From JBEICQ01 sp046297395 (GTDB taxonomy: Bacteria; Bacteroidota; Bacteroidia; UBA4408), in contig JBKCNM010000032.1 in the NCBI GenBank assembly GCA_046297395.1, positions 86,027-150,026 on the forward strand: a stretch of 64,000 nt of DNA, given 5' to 3'. This document shows, piece after piece, positions 1 through 7,811 of the stretch (position 1 is its first letter; each line of letters opens with the position of its first letter). Under the pieces are notes generated by a model. It was not told the DNA's origin, made no database searches, and saw nothing but the letters and a program-made list of their open reading frames with translations. A program made the translations under genes and the position numbers.

Positions 1-1163
1 TGTTCAGTAGTGATTCCATAAAAAAGCGGAAGTGAAATCTCTGTGGAGAAATTGTTGTATGCCACAGGGAAATCTTCCATTTTGTAGCCCAGCTCTTTGT
101 AATAGGTTAGCATGGGTAAAGGCACAAAATGTACATTAACTGCAATATCTGCTTCAAACATTTTTGCCATCACCGCATCTCTTTGATCGGCAGAAATTCC
201 TTTGATTCTTAGGGGATAAAGGTGCCATGCAGAAGTTCTGTTTTCATCCTGCAGCAAAGGCAACAAAAATCGCTTGTGATCCCGCAACAATCGGTTGTAA
301 TTTTCAACAGCTTTTTTTCGGAAGGAGAGTGTTTCCTCATATTGAGCGAGTCCAACCAAACCAAGAGCAGCTGCAATATCTGTCATGTTGCATTTGTAAC
401 CCGGCTCAACGATGTCGTATTTCCAATTGCCTTTTTGCATTTTGGCAAGTGCATCCTTTGTTTGTCCGTGCAAGGACTTGATGCATAAATCGCGGTAGGC
501 TTCTTCGTTGGAAAATGGCGTTGGCAAACGAAAAGCAAGTGCACCACCTTCTGCTGTGGTAAGGTTTTTTACTGCATGAAAAGAAAAAGCAGATGCATCG
601 GCAAGGTTTCCGGTTCGTTGGCCATGGTAAGTGGCACCAAAAGAATGTGCAGCGTCTGAGAGCACAAAGATTCTTCCTAATTCTTTGAATTTTCCTCTGG
701 GATTTCCTTGTTGAAAAAGTAGCATATTGGCCGGATCGTTCACCATCCGGTAGATGGCATGGTAATCGCAGGGCATACCGGCAAAATCTACAGGCATAAT
801 CACCCGGGTAGCGGGAGAAATAGCTTTTTGTATTGCCTCTGGGCTGATATTAAAATCGTCCGGCCTGGTATCCACAAACACAGGTTTTGCACCGCAGTGC
901 ATCACCACATTGGCGGTAGCAGAATATGTATAGGCGGGCAGAATCACCTCGTCGCCCTCTTGAAGTTCCAACCAGCGCAGCATCATCTCGAGCGCAGCGG
1001 TGGCTGAATTCAGACATAGCGTTTGTGGATTGTTGCACCAAGCAGCCAGTTCTTTCTCAAACTTTTTTGTTTTCGGTCCGGTTGTAATCCAACCAGAACG
1101 AAGGGTATCCACCACTTCCCTGATGGCTTCTTCTGAAATATGTGGGGGCGAAAACGGAATCAT
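1..1163 (-). CDS. DegT/DnrJ/EryC1/StrS-family aminotransferase, 3' end beyond window
   Basis: PLP-dependent sugar aminotransferase of the DegT/StrS family, which transaminates nucleotide-linked keto-sugars for surface polysaccharides or antibiotics. The reverse-strand frame from ATG at 1163 stays open for 387 codons to the window edge, so the C-terminus is missing, although family members are only about 370-400 aa. Visible marks are the N-terminal 'SGWITTGP' (about residues 23-30), 'LNSATAALE' (51-59), 'DEVILPAYTYSATAN' (71-85), the pyridine-binding Asp in 'LSDAAHSFGA' (D170) and the Schiff-base Lys in 'SFHAVKNLTTAEGGAL' (K199). Its ATG lies 1 nt after the TGA of the TPR gene upstream (TGA-A-ATG), so it is the fourth gene of the serS operon and probably translationally coupled. 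Substrate cannot be told from sequence. Confidence 0.9.
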   Translation of the reverse strand, partial: MIPFSPPHISEEAIREVVDTLRSGWITTGPKTKKFEKELAAWCNNPQTLCLNSATAALEMMLRWLELQEGDEVILPAYTYSATANVVMHCGAKPVFVDTRPDDFNISPEAIQKAISPATRVIMPVDFAGMPCDYHAIYRMVNDPANMLLFQQGNPRGKFKELGRIFVLSDAAHSFGATYHGQRTGNLADASAFSFHAVKNLTTAEGGALAFRLPTPFSNEEAYRDLCIKSLHGQTKDALAKMQKGNWKYDIVEPGYKCNMTDIAAALGLVGLAQYEETLSFRKKAVENYNRLLRDHKRFLLPLLQDENRTSAWHLYPLRIKGISADQRDAVMAKMFEADIAVNVHFVPLPMLTYYKELGYKMEDFPVAYNNFSTEISLPLFYGITTE

Positions 1164-1164
1164 T

Positions 1165-2985
1165 TCAATTGATATTGTCGCCTCTTAGTTTGCGGAATTT
1201 TACCCTGGCATCGGCGGCGTAAATACTTCCGGGGTATTTGGTGATGAGTTCCTGATACCATTTCATGGCAGCCTGTGTGTCTTTATAGTGAATAACATAA
1301 ATTTCTGCTGCCAAATAGCAGGCATCATCAGCGTAAATTTCCTCGTTGTATGTACCTGCAATTTCTTCTAAATAAATCAGCGCCTGTTTGTATGACTGGT
1401 GCTTGGCTGCGATGGTATATTTTCTGAACAATACTTCATCCGACAAACCATGAAAAGGGTACAAGCGGGAGATGGAATCATAGGAGAGCAAAGCGAGTGA
1501 ATCCCTGTTCTGGTATAAAAACAAATCGCCCCTGGCAAACATCTGCAACGGTTCTCTCACCGAGTCCTGCCCGAGGTTATCGGTAATAATCATGGAAAGA
1601 TCGAGCGCATCATTGGCAATGAGTTTACTTGTGGCTGCTTTCAAAACCAACAATTGTGCCTGCGCCCATTCAAAATCACCGCGATAGTATGATAGTCGTG
1701 CGTTACGAAATTTGGCCTCTTGCCCCAACACATCATGTTTATAATTTTTCTCCACCTGTGAATACAGCAAACTGGCTTCCCACACATCACCTGTGAACAG
1801 GAGAACATCAGCTTTTTCAAGCTTGGCGCGTGTTCTCTGTACATCATCCACGGCAGGCAATTGAATCACCTGATCGAGGAGGGAAAGAGCCGTATCTTGC
1901 TGGTTCAGATAAAAAGCCTTGAAATGCGCAAAATCACGAATCATGGAGGCTGTTGATGGCTGTATGCCCAGTTCATTCAGTCCCATGGAAAAGGCGCTGT
2001 CTGTTTGTTGTAGGTCTATTTGGGAATAAACAGGTCTTTGGGAGAGCTTCAGGTATTGGTTGGAAATGTATTCTCTGCGTGCCTGATCATAATAAGGATT
2101 TTTCCGGCCTTTGGTAAGTTCGTACTGGAGAATATTTGCTGCTGCCGAGAAATCCTGGTTGGCAGAAGCCACCTGCGCAAGTTCAAACAATTCAGGCGAC
2201 TTATTACCTGAGCGTTTATCGAGTGCCCTGAGTTGTTCGAAGGCTGCTAAAAAATTCTTCTCCTGCTGGAATAACCAAACCAGCATATTGGTAAATACAT
2301 CCCGTTGTGGATACTGCTGAATCTTTTTCAGCAATTGTTGTTTGAGCAATTGTCTGCGCTCGGGTGAATTCTCATCATCAAGGTTGGTTTGCAATGCATT
2401 TTGCACCTGCACCAAATAGCCCTCATTGTAGTTAATGGCCTCAAGGTACTGATCAATCATGTTGGGCAGGTCTTTTTTTGCACTGTACATTTCAGCCAAT
2501 TCAAAATAAAAAGGATATAAAAACCCCATTTTTTCTTGACCTGCCTGGAGCACGGCGATGCCCAAATCAGGCAAAGAAGCTGCCTGCAAGGCTCCCGACA
2601 AATTGATGAACAGGGATTGATCAGCATCAAAGGATTTTGCTCTTGCAGTTATCAATTTCATCGCATCCGCCGGGCGTTCGGTATTTGTGTATAAGGATGC
2701 GAGAGATACTATCGCAGCATTGCTGCCGTTGTTTTTGCGGACAATTTTCTTGAGGAATTTTTCAACTTCTGCTTCTTTTTTGAGAGACAACATACATCTC
2801 ACATAAAACTGCATGGTCTCATCATCCTGTCCGGATTTGTAGAGTGTGGAAAATAAATCGGCAGCTTTTTTAAATTCCCCCGATTCATACAATTGTTTGG
2901 CGAGCTTCATGTCATCGTTTTGCTGACCCATGGAGACAAGATTCCAAAGGCATAAACAAACAAAAGATAACAGGCGCAAACGCAT
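1165..2985 (-). CDS. Exported tetratricopeptide-repeat protein
   Basis: A 606-aa protein with an N-terminal signal peptide ('MRLRLLSFVCLCLWNLVSMG' then QQ), so periplasmic or outer-membrane facing. The rest is almost wholly helical TPR-like repeats: 'AKQLYESGEFKKAADLF' near residue 30, 'LLFTGDVWEASLLYSQV' near 395, and a C-terminal pair ending 'AAMKWYQELITKYPGSIY'. The last repeats resemble the TPR units of outer-membrane assembly/tol-pal type proteins (YbgF/BamD-like), but no specific partner can be named. The ATG at 2985 sits 1 nt after the TAA of the lipoprotein gene (TAA-G-ATG), and its stop is 1 nt before the aminotransferase ATG, so it is a middle gene of a four-gene operon. Probably a scaffold; no catalytic motif is visible. 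Confidence 0.85.
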   Translation of the reverse strand: MRLRLLSFVCLCLWNLVSMGQQNDDMKLAKQLYESGEFKKAADLFSTLYKSGQDDETMQFYVRCMLSLKKEAEVEKFLKKIVRKNNGSNAAIVSLASLYTNTERPADAMKLITARAKSFDADQSLFINLSGALQAASLPDLGIAVLQAGQEKMGFLYPFYFELAEMYSAKKDLPNMIDQYLEAINYNEGYLVQVQNALQTNLDDENSPERRQLLKQQLLKKIQQYPQRDVFTNMLVWLFQQEKNFLAAFEQLRALDKRSGNKSPELFELAQVASANQDFSAAANILQYELTKGRKNPYYDQARREYISNQYLKLSQRPVYSQIDLQQTDSAFSMGLNELGIQPSTASMIRDFAHFKAFYLNQQDTALSLLDQVIQLPAVDDVQRTRAKLEKADVLLFTGDVWEASLLYSQVEKNYKHDVLGQEAKFRNARLSYYRGDFEWAQAQLLVLKAATSKLIANDALDLSMIITDNLGQDSVREPLQMFARGDLFLYQNRDSLALLSYDSISRLYPFHGLSDEVLFRKYTIAAKHQSYKQALIYLEEIAGTYNEEIYADDACYLAAEIYVIHYKDTQAAMKWYQELITKYPGSIYAADARVKFRKLRGDNIN

Positions 2986-2986
2986 C

Positions 2987-3592
2987 TTATTTTTTACTGA
3001 GTTTGAGTATCACTGAATCAACCAGAACATCCAAGGAGTCAAAAGCTGCAAAGTGCATCTTGTATTGAAGGGATTTGTTTTCTGTATAGGTGTACAACTT
3101 GTCGATGGCCCTTTTCTCATCAGCCAAATAACGGCTTGCTTCTTCCTTTTCAAATTTTCCGTTCACATAATCATGACGAAGATTTTGTAGCTGGCTCTTG
3201 CTGTACTCCAATTGTTTCTCCAACATTTCTTTGGGCTCTTCTTCTGTTTCTTTCACCTCCTTGATGCCTTTTTTTTCTCTCTCCTCCTCTTCTCCGGATT
3301 GGTTCTCAAACCAACGAACAAGACTATAGGCAGATATCAGTTCAATGGTTTTGTCATCATGTTTTCCTCCGTCCAAAGCATTGATTTTTTCTATTTTCTC
3401 GGCAATGGTAACCGCTACTTTTTCTGCTTTTTCAAAGGCGATGCTCTCAAAGATACTATCGGTCTTTTCCAGTTTCATAGACAGTGAATCTATGGTCTGT
3501 GTATAGGAATCATTCTCTTTTTTAGAATTGCAGGCAACACATAGAAGGATAGTTGGTACAAGAAGAAATAGTTTAATAGAAGTGTTCATCAT
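2987..3592 (-). CDS. Small predicted lipoprotein, coiled-coil rich
   Basis: About 201 aa, unrecognised. The N-terminus is a lipoprotein signal: basic start, hydrophobic 'LFLLVPTILLCVA' and a lipobox ending in Cys ('LCVAC'), followed by 'NSKKEND'. The mature protein is highly charged and helical, with a Glu/Lys-rich stretch around residues 100-130 ('EEEEREKKGIKEVKETEEE') that is likely coiled coil. The frame extends to an ATG at 3601, but the ATG at 3592 overlaps the serS stop as ATGA, the usual coupling arrangement, so I prefer it; an ATG at 3589 is also possible. It lies between serS and the TPR protein in one operon. The serS linkage is probably only positional. Confidence 0.75.
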   Translation of the reverse strand: MMNTSIKLFLLVPTILLCVACNSKKENDSYTQTIDSLSMKLEKTDSIFESIAFEKAEKVAVTIAEKIEKINALDGGKHDDKTIELISAYSLVRWFENQSGEEEEREKKGIKEVKETEEEPKEMLEKQLEYSKSQLQNLRHDYVNGKFEKEEASRYLADEKRAIDKLYTYTENKSLQYKMHFAAFDSLDVLVDSVILKLSKK

Positions 3593-4863
3593 CGAATCCA
3601 TTCAAAACCTGTATAAGGAACAAGACATGCCGGTATTCTGATACCATCCGGACTTTGGTTGTTTTCAAGCAAGGCTGCCACGATACGAGGCAAGGCAAGT
3701 GCGGAACCATTGAGTGTATGGGCAAGGGCAGGTTTTGCATCCCCCTCGCGGTACCTAAGCTTGAGGCGGTTGCTCTGAAAGGTTTCAAAGTTGGAAACCG
3801 AACTCACTTCGAGCCAGCGTTGCTGGGCTGTTGAGTATACTTCCATGTCGTAGGTCATGGCTGAGGCAAAGCTCATGTCGCCTCCGCAAAGCCTTAGGAC
3901 CCTGAACGGCAATTCGAGACTTTTAAGCAGTCCGGCCACATAGGTTTGCATCTCTTCGAGCACCTCATATGATTTAGATGGATGGGCAATCTGCACGATT
4001 TCCACCTTGTCGAACTGATGCAGTCGATTGAGTCCTCGCACATCCTTGCCGTAGGAACCTGCTTCACGGCGGAAGCAAGGCGTGTATCCGGCATTTTTGA
4101 TGGGCAGGTCGCCGGCTTTTACAATCACATCCCGGTAGATATTGGTGATCGGTACCTCGGCTGTAGGGATGAGGTACAGGTGATCGATGCCTACATGGTA
4201 CATCTGTCCTTCCTTGTCAGGTAATTGACCGGTGCCAAAACCGGAATCTTCATTTACCAGAATGGGAGGCTGTACCTCTGTGTATCCTTCCTGCTCTGCC
4301 CGATGAAGAAAGTAATTGATGAGCGCACGCTGAAGTTTTGCTCCTTTCCCTTTGTAAACCGGAAATCCTGCGCCGGTAAGTTTCACCCCAAGTTCAAAAT
4401 CAATAAGGTCATATTGTTGGGCAAGCTCCCAATGGGGTTTTGCATTGGCTGGAAGCACGGGTATGTCGCCATGGGAATAGACCACCTGGTTGTCTTCAGG
4501 AGTGAATCCCTCAGGCACGAGATGGTATGGCACATTGGGAAGAGTGACCAGGAAATCATGCAGGGCAGTTTCCGCTTCCCGAAGGGCATTTTCTCCATGC
4601 TTTGCAAGCTCTTTCAGGGAGGCAGACTTTGCTCTGAGGGTTTCTGCTTCATCCTTCTTTCCCTGCTTAAACAGCTGGCCTACCGAATCTGAGATTGCAT
4701 TGATTTCGGAGAGCACCTGCTCAAGTTGTGTTTGTTGTTTTTTGCGGGCATCATCCAGGGAAATAACCTTATGAATAGCCTCAGCTGCATCCTTCACTTT
4801 TTTGCGGGTGAGGCCTGCAATCACTTTGTCCTTGTTGTCTCTGATATATTGTACCTGTAACAT
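3589..4863 (-). CDS. serS: Seryl-tRNA synthetase
   Basis: Class II aminoacyl-tRNA synthetase that charges tRNA-Ser (and tRNA-Sec where present) with serine in the cytosol. The 424-aa product has the family layout: N-terminal antiparallel coiled-coil arm (residues about 1-110, 'IRDNKDKVIAGLTRKKV' at the start), then the catalytic core with 'TAEVPITN', motif 2 'CFRREAGSYGKDVRGLNR' and the C-terminal 'LNGSALALPRIVAALLEN' motif 3. The frame is open to 4893, but the family N-terminus 'MLQVQYIRDN' starts at 4863 and a TAnnTTTG promoter element lies at 4872-4879, so the upstream ATG would lie before the transcript start. First gene of the operon serS - lipoprotein - TPR - aminotransferase. Confidence 0.97.
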   Translation of the reverse strand: MLQVQYIRDNKDKVIAGLTRKKVKDAAEAIHKVISLDDARKKQQTQLEQVLSEINAISDSVGQLFKQGKKDEAETLRAKSASLKELAKHGENALREAETALHDFLVTLPNVPYHLVPEGFTPEDNQVVYSHGDIPVLPANAKPHWELAQQYDLIDFELGVKLTGAGFPVYKGKGAKLQRALINYFLHRAEQEGYTEVQPPILVNEDSGFGTGQLPDKEGQMYHVGIDHLYLIPTAEVPITNIYRDVIVKAGDLPIKNAGYTPCFRREAGSYGKDVRGLNRLHQFDKVEIVQIAHPSKSYEVLEEMQTYVAGLLKSLELPFRVLRLCGGDMSFASAMTYDMEVYSTAQQRWLEVSSVSNFETFQSNRLKLRYREGDAKPALAHTLNGSALALPRIVAALLENNQSPDGIRIPACLVPYTGFEWIR

Positions 4864-4871
4864 AAGCACGG

Positions 4872-4879
4872 CAAAAATA
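4872..4879 (-). promoter_or_regulatory. -7 promoter element of serS operon
   Basis: Reads TATTTTTG on the minus strand, an exact match to the Bacteroidota -7 consensus TAnnTTTG. Transcription would start near 4865, only a few bases before the serS ATG at 4863, so the mRNA would be nearly leaderless. No TTTG is seen at the expected 19-21 nt upstream spacing (a TTG is 15 nt away). Confidence 0.5.
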
Positions 4880-4944
4880 ACCTTATTGACCATGCAATGT
4901 GTGAAAACTATGAAAACGAAGGGAATAAGTCTCTTAAATTATCT

Positions 4945-4952
4945 TACTTTTG
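4945..4952 (+). promoter_or_regulatory. -7 promoter element of the coiled-coil/zapA/rny operon
   Basis: TACTTTTG, an exact TAnnTTTG match, 19 nt before the chosen ATG at 4971, giving a leader of about 12 nt. It argues against the TTG at 4950 as the start codon. No clear -33 element. Confidence 0.45.
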
Positions 4953-4970
4953 TGTGCAAGTAAAAGAACG

Positions 4971-5273
4971 ATGCATTTTGACCCATCCATGCTTGAGGAG
5001 TTAAAATCCAAAATTCTGGCACTTACACATGTTCATTCGGCACTTTCAGAGAAGCACCGAAGTTTACTTGCAGAAGCAGAGGGACTGAAACACGAGATCC
5101 GCACCAAGTCGGAGGAGGTTTCGGAGCTGCGCAGGGAACTGGCGCTGATGAGGGGGCAGTTGAACGAAAAGCAAGGGCTCGAAAAGAGCCAGGCAGAAAC
5201 CAAAAAGTTCATCGGCGAAATGCTCTCGGAGATCAGCCGCTACCTTGAGGAATCCAAGCCTGACATTGCCTGA
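4971..5273 (+). CDS. Small coiled-coil protein, possible ZapB-like division partner
   Basis: A 100-aa soluble protein that is almost one continuous coiled coil, with heptads through 'LEELKSKILALTHVHSALSE' and 'EVSELRRELALMRGQL'. No domain recognised with certainty. Its place directly before zapA (12 nt gap) suggests a cell-division role similar to ZapB, an all-coiled-coil protein that binds ZapA in Proteobacteria; that is inference from context and shape only. The ATG at 4971 ('MHFDPSMLEEL') is preferred over an in-frame TTG at 4950, because the latter overlaps the promoter element. First gene of a plus-strand operon with zapA, rny and msrB. Confidence 0.75.
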   Translation: MHFDPSMLEELKSKILALTHVHSALSEKHRSLLAEAEGLKHEIRTKSEEVSELRRELALMRGQLNEKQGLEKSQAETKKFIGEMLSEISRYLEESKPDIA

Positions 5274-5285
5274 GTAAACAAAACA

Positions 5286-5561
5286 ATGGCTGCAGAAACC
5301 ATCCATATCACAATTGCCGGTAAAATATTTCCGGTAAAGGTTAGCAACCGGGCCGAGGGAGAAAAATATCTCCTCGCCGCCGGACTTGTTGAGGAGAAAA
5401 TGGAAAAGTATGCCAGCAATTTCAATACCCGGCATAGCACTGACCTCATGGCCATGTGTTTACTGGAATTTGCCTTTCAGCAAGTTGACTGGCAAAATAC
5501 TCAAAACGAACTAGGCAGACAGGTGTCTGACCTCACGGCAATGGTTCAGCAGGTTCTTTAA
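5286..5561 (+). CDS. zapA: Cell division protein ZapA
   Basis: A 91-aa ZapA-family protein that binds FtsZ and promotes bundling of protofilaments in the Z-ring. The family shape is visible: N-terminal beta-strand region 'IHITIAGKIFPVKVSNRAEG' (residues 6-25), 'EEKYLLAAGLVEEKM'-like helix with the sequence 'KYLLAAGLVEEKMEKY', and a C-terminal dimerising helix to 'LTAMVQQVL'. Length is typical (85-110 aa). It lies 12 nt after the coiled-coil gene and 48 nt before rny. A linkage of zapA with rny is common in Bacteroidota. Confidence 0.88.
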   Translation: MAAETIHITIAGKIFPVKVSNRAEGEKYLLAAGLVEEKMEKYASNFNTRHSTDLMAMCLLEFAFQQVDWQNTQNELGRQVSDLTAMVQQVL

Positions 5562-5578
5562 CAGGACGGCATCAACGA

Positions 5579-5610
5579 TTGTGTTCCGCCACAAAAAAAA
5601 GGAAACACAA
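5579..5610 (+). promoter_or_regulatory. Inverted repeat covering the rny ribosome-binding region
   Basis: TTGTGTTCC (5579-5587) pairs with GGAAACACAA (5601-5610) with one bulged base and a 13-nt A-rich loop. The 3' arm contains the AGGA-like purine run and ends at the A of the rny ATG (5610). Folding in RNA would hide the start region of rny, so it may control its translation or act as a cleavage site; the pairing is seen, the function is inferred. Confidence 0.45.
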
Positions 5611-7172
5611 TGGACATTGTATCAATTGTCATCGGCCTCGCAGGAGGTCTCATTCTGGGAGCCAGTATCGTAGCTACCATGCTTCGCAAACAGGTGCTCA
5701 ACCAGGTAAACATGCTTAAAAAAGAAGCTGAAGAAAAAGGCGAAATCATTAAGCAGGAAAAAATTCTTCAAGCCAAGGAAAAATTTCTTCAGCTCAAGGC
5801 AGAGCACGAAAAAACCATCGCAGAGAAAAATGCGGGCTTGCAGGAAAAACAACAGCAGGTTTTCCAGCAGGAAAACAAAATCAAGCAAAAAGAGCAGGTA
5901 CTCAACCAAAAGATTGAAGAAACCCAGCGCAAACAGCAGGAGGCCCAGCAAGCCAAAGAGATTCATCAACAACAGGTGGATGTGCTCAAAAGGAAGCAGG
6001 AAGAACTTGACAAATCCCTGAAAAAACAAGTTGAACAACTACAGGTGGTGGCAGGTCTCACTGCTGAAGAAGCCAGAACCCAGTTGGTGGAAGCCCTGAA
6101 ATCGGAAGCCAAAACACAGGCACTCTCCCATATTAAAGATATCATGGAAGAGGCCAAGCTCACCGCCAATAAGGAGGCTAAAAAGATTGTTATTCAAACC
6201 ATCCAGCGCGTGGCCACCGAGCATGCAGTTGAAAATTCAGTATCGGTATTTAACATCGACAATGATGAAATCAAGGGCCGCGTTATCGGAAGAGAAGGGC
6301 GCAACATTCGTACCCTTGAATCTCTTACGGGTGTAGAAATTATCGTGGATGACACACCTGAAGCCATCATCCTCTCCTGTTTCGATCCGGTACGCCGTGA
6401 AATTGCCAGGCTGGCTTTGCATCAGTTGGTTTCCGATGGTCGTATTCACCCTGCCCGTATTGAGGAAGTAGTGGAAAAAGTAAAAAAGCAGATTGAAGAA
6501 GAAATCATTGAAACCGGTAAGCGCACGACCATAGACCTTGGTATTCATGGTCTGCATCCGGAACTGATACGGATGGTGGGCAGGATGAAGTATCGTTCCT
6601 CTTACGGACAAAACCTCTTGCAGCACAGCCGTGAAGTTGCCAACCTTTGCGCTACCATGGCAGCAGAACTTGGACTGAATGTGAAGTTGGCAAAACGCGC
6701 GGGACTCCTCCATGACATCGGAAAGGTTCCGGACGACCAGCCGGAGTTGCCGCACGCCATTCTAGGAATGCAGTTGGCAGAAAAATTCAAGGAGAATCCG
6801 GAAGTATGCAATGCCATAGGTGCGCACCATGATGAGATTGAGATGACCAGCTTGCTGAGTCCAATCATTCAAGTATGTGATGCCATATCAGGATCTCGTC
6901 CGGGCGCACGCAGAGAAATTGCAGAATCTTACATCAAACGATTGAAAGACCTGGAGACCATTGCCATGACCTATCCCGGCGTAAACAAGACCTTTGCTGT
7001 GCAGGCCGGGCGCGAACTAAGGGTAATGGTAGAAAGTGAAAGGGTTGACGACAAACAGGTAGATCAGCTTGCTTTTGATATTTCGCAGCGCATCCAAACA
7101 GAGATGACTTATCCGGGACAAATTAAAATTACAGTTATCAGAGAAACAAGAGGCGTGAGTTATGCCAAATAA
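5610..7172 (+). CDS. rny: Ribonuclease Y (endoribonuclease)
   Basis: Membrane-anchored endoribonuclease that starts mRNA decay. The 520-aa protein has the full family order: N-terminal transmembrane helix ('IVSIVIGLAGGLILGASIVA', residues 3-22), a long Lys/Glu/Gln-rich coiled coil to about residue 195, a KH RNA-binding domain ('KGRVIGREGRNIRTLE', about 213-228, with the GREG loop) and an HD phosphohydrolase domain with the catalytic His-Asp in 'AGLLHDIGKVPDD' (about 364-376), followed by the conserved 'GAHHDEIE'. The ATG follows an inverted repeat that may hide the ribosome-binding site. The 3' end overlaps msrB by 11 nt. Confidence 0.96.
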   Translation: MDIVSIVIGLAGGLILGASIVATMLRKQVLNQVNMLKKEAEEKGEIIKQEKILQAKEKFLQLKAEHEKTIAEKNAGLQEKQQQVFQQENKIKQKEQVLNQKIEETQRKQQEAQQAKEIHQQQVDVLKRKQEELDKSLKKQVEQLQVVAGLTAEEARTQLVEALKSEAKTQALSHIKDIMEEAKLTANKEAKKIVIQTIQRVATEHAVENSVSVFNIDNDEIKGRVIGREGRNIRTLESLTGVEIIVDDTPEAIILSCFDPVRREIARLALHQLVSDGRIHPARIEEVVEKVKKQIEEEIIETGKRTTIDLGIHGLHPELIRMVGRMKYRSSYGQNLLQHSREVANLCATMAAELGLNVKLAKRAGLLHDIGKVPDDQPELPHAILGMQLAEKFKENPEVCNAIGAHHDEIEMTSLLSPIIQVCDAISGSRPGARREIAESYIKRLKDLETIAMTYPGVNKTFAVQAGRELRVMVESERVDDKQVDQLAFDISQRIQTEMTYPGQIKITVIRETRGVSYAK

Positions 7173-7593
7173 GGATGAGTCAACACATAAATTTGGTGTG
7201 AACAAGAGTGATGAAGAATGGTTTCATGAATTGGGTGCAGAAGCCTATTATGTACTCAGGGAGAAAGGAACCGAGAGACCCTTTATCAATCATTATTACA
7301 AGCTGAATGACCAAGGTGTATATTGTTGCAGGGGCTGTGAAACGCCCCTGTTTTTGTCGGAAGCAAAATACGATAGCGGGAGCGGATGGCCTGCATTTTA
7401 TGCAGCGCTTGATCCCTCAAAAATTTTAGAGAAAAGGGACACCACACATGGAATGATCCGTACAGAAGTTATGTGTGCCCATTGCGGAGGTCATTTGGGT
7501 CATGTCTTTGATGATGGTCCGCAACCTACCGGCATGCGTTACTGCATCAACTCTGCTTCACTGCATTTTGTGAAAGCAGAAAGTGAGAAGTAG
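7162..7593 (+). CDS. msrB: Peptide-methionine (R)-S-oxide reductase MsrB
   Basis: Repairs oxidised proteins by reducing methionine-R-sulfoxide. The 143-aa single-domain enzyme shows the family signature 'YDSGSGWPAF' (70-79), two zinc-binding Cys pairs (C56/C59 in 'CRGC', C105/C108 in 'CAHC'), 'GHLGHVFDDGP' and the catalytic Cys in 'RYCINSASL' (C128). There is no signal peptide, so it is cytosolic, and no MsrA fusion. The ATG at 7162 lies inside the last codons of rny (11-nt overlap), so it is translated from the same message. Confidence 0.95.
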   Translation: MPNKDESTHKFGVNKSDEEWFHELGAEAYYVLREKGTERPFINHYYKLNDQGVYCCRGCETPLFLSEAKYDSGSGWPAFYAALDPSKILEKRDTTHGMIRTEVMCAHCGGHLGHVFDDGPQPTGMRYCINSASLHFVKAESEK

Positions 7594-7811
7594 CCAATAG
7601 ACTGCTCGTTTACTAATCAAGCAGGCCGCAGTATAAATCGGCAATCATAGGCTTTTTTAAAAAGGTTTATATATGATTATGTGTTCAACTTGGGAAACTG
7701 ATTGAACAAACTTCTTTAATTATGTAACAAGTCTGATCCAAATCATTTTCCATTAACTGATATTCAAAGTTTAAAATTACCGGAACAGGAAGGATTACAT
7801 TCAGGTAATCA
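7594..7811. other. Intergenic region between convergent msrB and lptD
   Basis: 218 nt of AT-rich sequence between two genes that end facing each other. An imperfect inverted repeat, AATCATA at about 7642 and TATGATT at about 7673, flanks a T/A-rich centre and could fold into a weak bidirectional terminator, but the stem is interrupted. No tRNA, small ORF or strong terminator is visible. Confidence 0.4.

Noticed and set aside
160..720. Aminotransferase insertion between about residues 140 and 165
   Set aside because: I recall a subgroup of DegT enzymes with the same added segment before 'LSDAAHSFGA'; not a sign of gene damage.
850..1041. 63-codon minus-strand frame
   Set aside because: Shadow of the partial aminotransferase gene in another frame; the true product is in the frame from ATG 1163.
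7594..7811. Possible tRNA or small RNA in the msrB-lptD gap
   Set aside because: No T-loop (GGTTC) or CCA-type end and no convincing stem set was found.
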